A stretch of 64,000 nucleotides of DNA, from NCBI RefSeq assembly GCF_003044275.1, contig NZ_PZPL01000001.1, positions 310,001-374,000 of the forward strand, read 5' to 3'. Both the position numbers and the translations under genes were made by a program. The DNA comes from Rathayibacter caricis DSM 15933 (GTDB taxonomy: Bacteria > Actinomycetota > Actinomycetes > Actinomycetales > Microbacteriaceae). Each line of letters starts with the position of its first letter. Within the stretch, counting starts at the first letter, position 1. This document shows, piece after piece, positions 60,145-64,000 of this stretch. Below the pieces are notes generated by a model that worked only from the letters and a program-made list of their open reading frames with translations, did not search any database and had not been told where the DNA came from.

Positions 60145-61530
60145 TCACTCCCCCGTGAAGAGCGCGTTGCACTCGAGCTGCAGCGCGACGTCGTCCCACA
60201 TCGGGTGCTGCGGAGCCGCGTTCGAGCAGACGATCGAGCCCCAGGCGCCGACGCGCCGCGACTCCGTCATCGCGAGACGGCAGTACTCGGCGCCGATCGC
60301 ACCCTCCTCGAAGCGGCCCTCGAGCGGCGTGTAGCCGACCCAGCCCTCGCCGAAGACGAGCGGGACGCCCCGCAGCGCCGCGTGATCGGCCGCGACCGCG
60401 ATCCACTGCCGCAGCGTCGAGCGCATCTCGAGGTGGTGCCGGGCGTAGTGCTCCTCGAGCCAGCGGTCGATGGCGGAGGCGTCGCCCCAGTCGTGCGCGT
60501 AGACCTCGCCGCGGCCCACGATCGTGGCCGTCAGCTTCCACTGCGACTCGGGCGGCAGGGTCCACTCGGCTATCGGAGGGGCGCCCTCGAGCAGGAACGC
60601 CCGCTCGGCGCGCTCCTGCTCGAACCCCTCGAGGGGTCCGCGCAGGCCGAACTCGCTGATCATCTCGTTCAGCACGCCGTAGATGTAGGGATGGAGGGCC
60701 AGCACGTCCGAGTTCCACGGGATCCCGCGCATCCCGCCGACGGGCACGTGCGCGTAGTTCACGGCGCACGGCAGCCCGGGCGCGAGCTCGTGGAACCGGT
60801 CGATCCCCCGGGTCAGGCGCGGAGTGAGGGCGACGGTCGCCGCGTCGATGTCCGTCAGGTCGACGTCCAGCCCGTCGGTGAGGTGCCCCGCCTGCACCTC
60901 GTTGTGCAGCTCGACGTAGGCGATCCGGTCGTCGAGACCGTGCTCGGCGACGAACGCGACCAGCGCGGCCTGCGCCTCGGCGAGCCGCTCGGCCCGCTCC
61001 TCCGGCGCCACGGCCGTCAGGGCGTCGAACCAGTCGCGCTCGAGGGCGAAGGACGAGGACTGCTGGTACTCCCACGACGAGACGATCACGAACACGCCGT
61101 GCCGTCGCGCGGCCTCGAACAGGGCGAGCAGGTGCGCGCGGCCGTCGATCACCGTCTCCTGCTGCACGTCGTACCAGCGCACGCGCTGCCCGTAGGCGCC
61201 GCCGAGCGGGCCCAGCCGGAGCGCGCGCGTGTCGAGGCCGGAGCCGAAGAGGAGGAACGGCATCGCGCAGATGCGGATCGTGTTGTACCCGCGCTCGACG
61301 GCGCCCGCGAAGGCCGCGTCGAGGTCCTCGAACGGCTCGCCGGGGCCGGTGCGGACGTACCAGGAGAAGTCCCAGAGGGTTATCGTCAGCCTCTCGGGCA
61401 GATGGGCGGGCAGCGGGACCGGGACGTAGCGGGAGTCGGGGTAGAGGGGTGCGCGGTTCCGGACTGCGGGGTTCTGGGCTGCGGGGTTCTGGGCTGCAGG
61501 GTTCTGGGCTGCGGAGTTCTGGGCCGTCAT
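60145..61530 (-). CDS. Cellulase-like (GH5/clan GH-A-type) hydrolase
   Basis: A 461-residue protein from the ATG at 61530. After a repetitive AQNPA leader (61464-61523) and a proline-rich turn comes a TIM-barrel sequence: LTITLWDFSWYVRTGPGEPFEDLDAAFAGAVERGYNTIRICAMP, IAYVELHNEVQAGHL (candidate acid/base Glu in HNE) and GVPLVFGEGWVGYTPLEG (candidate nucleophile Glu in FGEGW). There is no signal peptide. Such cellulase-like proteins occur in plant-cell-wall utilisation loci; the substrate is not known. Convergent with the DUF5107 gene, and divergent from the AraC gene. Confidence 0.85.
   Translation of the reverse strand: MTAQNSAAQNPAAQNPAAQNPAVRNRAPLYPDSRYVPVPLPAHLPERLTITLWDFSWYVRTGPGEPFEDLDAAFAGAVERGYNTIRICAMPFLLFGSGLDTRALRLGPLGGAYGQRVRWYDVQQETVIDGRAHLLALFEAARRHGVFVIVSSWEYQQSSSFALERDWFDALTAVAPEERAERLAEAQAALVAFVAEHGLDDRIAYVELHNEVQAGHLTDGLDVDLTDIDAATVALTPRLTRGIDRFHELAPGLPCAVNYAHVPVGGMRGIPWNSDVLALHPYIYGVLNEMISEFGLRGPLEGFEQERAERAFLLEGAPPIAEWTLPPESQWKLTATIVGRGEVYAHDWGDASAIDRWLEEHYARHHLEMRSTLRQWIAVAADHAALRGVPLVFGEGWVGYTPLEGRFEEGAIGAEYCRLAMTESRRVGAWGSIVCSNAAPQHPMWDDVALQLECNALFTGE
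61464..61523. repeat. 15-base tandem repeat (about four copies) at start of cellulase-like gene
   Basis: CTGCGGGGTTCTGGG and near copies at 61464, 61479, 61494 and 61509 encode the in-frame pentapeptide AQNPA repeatedly. Copy-number change preserves the frame but alters leader length. Confidence 0.85.
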
Positions 61531-61626
61531 CGCGCCAGCCTAGGCAGAGCCCCGCGCCGATCCCATGGCGGATCCGACGGACCAGCTGGACGATCCTCCG
61601 TTCCTCGTACACTCGACGACGTGGCG

Positions 61627-62496
61627 ATGACGGACGGCTTCCTCGGGCAGAGACTGCGAGTGCTCCCGGCTCCGCTGGCGCAGAGGGCCCTCACCGAGCC
61701 GATCACCGACCGGCTCCTCGTGACCGATGCTGGACACTTCCCGCATGCGGCGTCCCACAGCCGGAGTCGCCCCCACGGCGCGGACGAGGCGATCGTGATC
61801 CTGTGCACGGCCGGCCGTGGCGCGGTCCACGCGGGCGGAGCGACGACGGTGGTGTCGTCCGGGCAGGCCGTCGTGCTGCCCGCCGGCACCCCGCACCGCT
61901 ACGGCGCCGACCCCGCCGAGCCGTGGTCGGTCTGGTGGCTGCACGTGCGCGGCGCCGACGTGCCCGCGCTGGTCTCGGCCGCTCTCGGCGACGCCACCGG
62001 CCCGGTCGTGCCGGTCGGTGACGCCTTCGCCGCCAAGGCCCTGATCGAGCAGGCCGTCCTCGCGCTCGAGCGCGACGAGACCGCCGCGAGCCTCTACTCG
62101 GCGAGCGGAGCGGCGTTCCACCTCCTCGCGCAGCTCGCCGCCGACCGCTCCCGCGGCCCCGTCGAGTCCGGCGACCGCATCCGCCTGGCGCAGGAGCACC
62201 TCCGCGAGCACTTCGCGTCGCCGACCAGCATCACCGAGCTCGCCGCCCTCGCCGGCCTCAGCCCCTCGCACTTCTCGGCCCTGTTCACCCGCGCGACGGG
62301 CCTCGGAGCCGTGGAGTACGTGAAGCGGCTGCGCAGCGCCCGCGCCCGCGAGCTGCTGATCACCACCGACGACACCGTCGCCGAGATCGCCCAGGCGGTC
62401 GGCTACTCCGACGCCTTCTACTTCTCGCGCCAGTTCCGCGCCGTGAACGGCACGAGCCCGTCGCAGTACCGGGCGGACCACCGCGCTCAGGCCTGA
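61627..62496 (+). CDS. AraC-family transcriptional regulator
   Basis: Started at the ATG at 61627 (289 residues); an in-frame GTG at 61621 is possible. The N-terminal cupin-like sensor has EAIVILCTAGRGAVHAGGATTVVSSGQAVVLPAGTPHRYGAD. The C-terminal double HTH reads LAQEHLREHFASPTSITELAALAGLSPSHFSALFTRATGLGAVEYVKRLRSARARELLITTDDTVAEIAQAVGYSDAFYFSRQFRAVNGTSPSQYR, the full AraC signature. Divergent from the cellulase-like gene; probably a sugar-responsive activator of it. Confidence 0.94.
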   Translation: MTDGFLGQRLRVLPAPLAQRALTEPITDRLLVTDAGHFPHAASHSRSRPHGADEAIVILCTAGRGAVHAGGATTVVSSGQAVVLPAGTPHRYGADPAEPWSVWWLHVRGADVPALVSAALGDATGPVVPVGDAFAAKALIEQAVLALERDETAASLYSASGAAFHLLAQLAADRSRGPVESGDRIRLAQEHLREHFASPTSITELAALAGLSPSHFSALFTRATGLGAVEYVKRLRSARARELLITTDDTVAEIAQAVGYSDAFYFSRQFRAVNGTSPSQYRADHRAQA

Positions 62497-62666
62497 GCGC
62501 ACCGGGGCGGCCGATCCGTCGCGAACGGCAGTCCCATGACCTGGACACCGGGCCGGGGTCGGCCTACTCTGCCCCCGTCGGCGAATCCCCGCCGTCGCGG
62601 TCGGAGAAGCGGACCGCATGATCCGCCTGTCGCTCCGCCCGCACCCCGAGTGCAAAGGAGCATCTC

Positions 62667-63824
62667 GTGAACAAACGCCTCCTCGTCGCAGCGACAGCAG
62701 CCGTCGCCGTCACCACCCTCGGCCTCGCGCCCACCGCGCAGGCCGCTCCCTCCCCCCTCTCCTTCGTCTCCGTCACCGACCGGGCCACCGGTCTGTTCTC
62801 TCCGCTGAGCTTCGCCGTCGACGCCCGCGGCACCGCCTTCGTCGCGCAGAACTTCGCCGGCCTCCTCACCCGCGTCGCCCCCGACGGCACCACCTCGGTC
62901 GCCGCGTCCGCCCCGGGCTCCGAGATCGGGGCCGTCTCGGTCAGGGGCTCCACCGTCTACTACACCGAGGGGATACAGGAGGAGGGGACGGCGCTCCTGC
63001 GCTCCGTGCCGACCGGAGGCGGTTCGCCCACGACCCTCGCCGACCTCGGCGAGCACGAGGCCACCGCGAACCCGGACGCCGGCAACACCTACGGCTTCGT
63101 GGACCTGCCGGCCGAGTGCGCCGCCCAGGTCGATCCGTCGGTCGCGGGCCCCGCCTCCTACTCCGGAGTCGTGGACGTGCACCCCTACGCCTCCGCCGCG
63201 ACGAGCGCGGGCGTGTACGTCGCCGACGCCGCCGGCAACGCGATCGTGAAGGTCGCGCCCGGAGGGGACATCTCGACCGTGGCCGTCCTGCCGCCGACCG
63301 CGCCCGTCACGATCACCGCCGAGACCGCCGCCGCCTTCGGCTTCCCCGCCTGCAGCGCCGGCTACGGCTACTCCTTCGAGCCCGTCCCGACCGACATCGA
63401 GGTCGGCCCCGGAGGCTGGCTGTACGTCACCTCGCTGCCCGGCGGCCCCGAGGACCCGAGCCTCGGCGCCCGCGGCTCGGTCCTGAAGATCCACCCCGGC
63501 ACCGGCGAGATCCGCACGGTGGCGAAGGGCCTGATCAGCGCGACCGGCCTGGCCGTCGACCGCCTCACCGGCACGATCGCCGTGACCGAGCTGTTCGGAG
63601 GACCGCAGGGCTCCGGCCGCGTCGCCCTGATCCTGCCGCGCACCTCGACGCCGGTCACGGGACTCGCCGTGACGTCGCCGGCCGCGATCGAGCTGCGCGA
63701 CGGCGCCCTGTACGTCGCCCGCAACGCCTTAGTGCTCTCGCCGGACGGCGCTCCGCAGGCGGTCGGCACCCTGACCGTCGCGAGACTGAAAGGTCTGGGC
63801 GCGCGCATGACCGCGGTCGACTGA
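62667..63824 (+). CDS. Secreted ScyD/ScyE-like beta-propeller protein
   Basis: Starts at the GTG at 62667, behind AAAGGAG (385 residues). A signal peptide (RLLVAATAAVAVTTLGLAPTAQA) ends at an AQA cleavage site. The mature part consists of NHL-like blades: LSFAVDARGTAFVAQNFAGLLTRVAPDG, DVHPYASAATSAGVYVADAAGNAIVKVAPGG, PTDIEVGPGGWLYVTSLPGG and GLISATGLAVDRLTGTIAVTELFGG. Members of this family are annotated as ScyD/ScyE after scytonemin-cluster proteins, but the role in actinobacteria is unknown. A perfect hairpin terminator follows. Confidence 0.88.
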   Translation: MNKRLLVAATAAVAVTTLGLAPTAQAAPSPLSFVSVTDRATGLFSPLSFAVDARGTAFVAQNFAGLLTRVAPDGTTSVAASAPGSEIGAVSVRGSTVYYTEGIQEEGTALLRSVPTGGGSPTTLADLGEHEATANPDAGNTYGFVDLPAECAAQVDPSVAGPASYSGVVDVHPYASAATSAGVYVADAAGNAIVKVAPGGDISTVAVLPPTAPVTITAETAAAFGFPACSAGYGYSFEPVPTDIEVGPGGWLYVTSLPGGPEDPSLGARGSVLKIHPGTGEIRTVAKGLISATGLAVDRLTGTIAVTELFGGPQGSGRVALILPRTSTPVTGLAVTSPAAIELRDGALYVARNALVLSPDGAPQAVGTLTVARLKGLGARMTAVD

Positions 63825-63828
63825 GCGC

Positions 63829-63867
63829 CGTGCGGGCGGAGGAGCAGCACCCTCCTCCGCCCGCACG
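63829..63867. terminator. Perfect 16-base-stem hairpin terminator
   Basis: CGTGCGGGCGGAGGAG (63829-63844), loop of seven, and its exact complement (63852-63867), five bases past the stop at 63824. There is no T-run. Confidence 0.8.
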
Positions 63868-63895
63868 CCGATTCGCGGAGGGGCCCGCCGGCGTG

Positions 63896-63901
63896 TATAG
63901 T
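63896..63901 (+). promoter_or_regulatory. -10-like TATAGT before tRNA-Arg
   Basis: TATAGT lies 42 bases before the tRNA 5' end, in an otherwise GC-rich stretch. A good -35 is not evident. Confidence 0.5.
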
Positions 63902-63943
63902 CGTACCTCGTTGCGTGCGCCCCCCGGGGTCACGCGATGGACT

Positions 63944-64000
63944 GCGCCCGTAGCTCAACGGATAGAGCATCTGACTACGGATCAGAAGGTTGGGGGTTCG
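63944..64000 (+). tRNA. tRNA-Arg (anticodon ACG), cut by the window edge
   Basis: The 5' half of a tRNA beginning GCGCCCG, with the D-arm TAGCTCAACGGATAGAGCA and the anticodon stem-loop TCTGA-CTACGGA-TCAGA. The anticodon ACG (63977-63979) decodes Arg CGN codons. The window ends within the T-arm (GGTTCG), so the 3' end is not seen. tRNA genes are frequent integration sites, but no integrase is visible here. Confidence 0.95.

Noticed and set aside
61464..61523. Possible CRISPR-like array of 15-base repeats
   Set aside because: Repeats are directly adjacent without spacers, in frame within a gene; no cas genes anywhere in the window.
63944..64000. Integration site with a genomic island at the tRNA-Arg
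   Set aside because: The tRNA 3' end, where attachment sites lie, is outside the window and no integrase or tRNA-end repeat is seen.

Overview
This window is GC-rich (about 70% GC by eye) DNA, with many GTG/TTG starts and 1-4 base gene overlaps. That pattern, together with a DUF222/HNH endonuclease, DUF4190 and DUF2510 proteins, an MmpS-like protein and LAXTG sortase signals, points to an actinobacterium, most likely Microbacteriaceae. A close match to Rathayibacter or a relative is an inference, not something proven here. It looks chromosomal: there is no replication origin, insertion sequence, integrase, CRISPR array or rRNA. The only RNA gene is a tRNA-Arg(ACG) cut by the right edge.

Layout. 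1-8.2 kb: housekeeping oxidoreductases (SDR, acyl-CoA-dehydrogenase-like flavoenzyme, aldo-keto reductase, Old Yellow Enzyme), an apparently frameshifted MFS transporter, a D-threonine-aldolase-like PLP enzyme, and an SRPBCC protein coupled to an unreported-looking 55-residue acidic protein. 8.4-11.8 kb: a GH3 beta-glucosidase divergent from a TetR regulator, with two matching AAACC-N11-GGTTT dyads between them. 11.9-18.6 kb: HNH and GIY-YIG nucleases, a uracil permease, DUF4190 proteins, a membrane-anchored ECF-sigma-like protein, and a DUF2975/HTH/39-residue microprotein operon behind a TCGATAC dyad. 18.7-24.7 kb: a secreted amidase with an LAHTG anchor, a PadR/membrane protein pair, and small membrane proteins. 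24.7-31.8 kb: a NUDIX hydrolase, a lone modification-dependent-restriction-like nuclease, a solitary sugar-binding lipoprotein, an MMPL exporter with its TetR, and a Fic protein. 31.9-37.0 kb: a zinc-starvation pair (degenerate COG0523 protein and cysteine-free L36) with a Zur-like box, then an amine-oxidising operon of two FAD enzymes plus a peptide-type binding protein. 37.1-42.9 kb: membrane proteins, two MFS exporters and their LysR and TetR regulators. 43.0-46.4 kb: an accessory patch with an AbiEi/AbiEii-like pair and a DUF2510-DUF4041-GIY-YIG protein.

46.5-62.5 kb reads as a plant-glycan locus. It holds an alpha-L-rhamnosidase with its LacI regulator, a divergent sugar ABC importer (binding protein plus two permeases, no ATPase), a HicB-like pair, an LASTG-anchored DUF11 surface protein, a DUF5107-TPR protein, a cellulase-like hydrolase and an AraC regulator. 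A secreted ScyD-like protein and the tRNA close the window.

Two themes recur. Long nested hairpins sit between convergent genes (six found, two sharing sequence) and probably end transcription in both directions. Regulators sit beside clear dyad operators in the divergent spaces they are expected to control.
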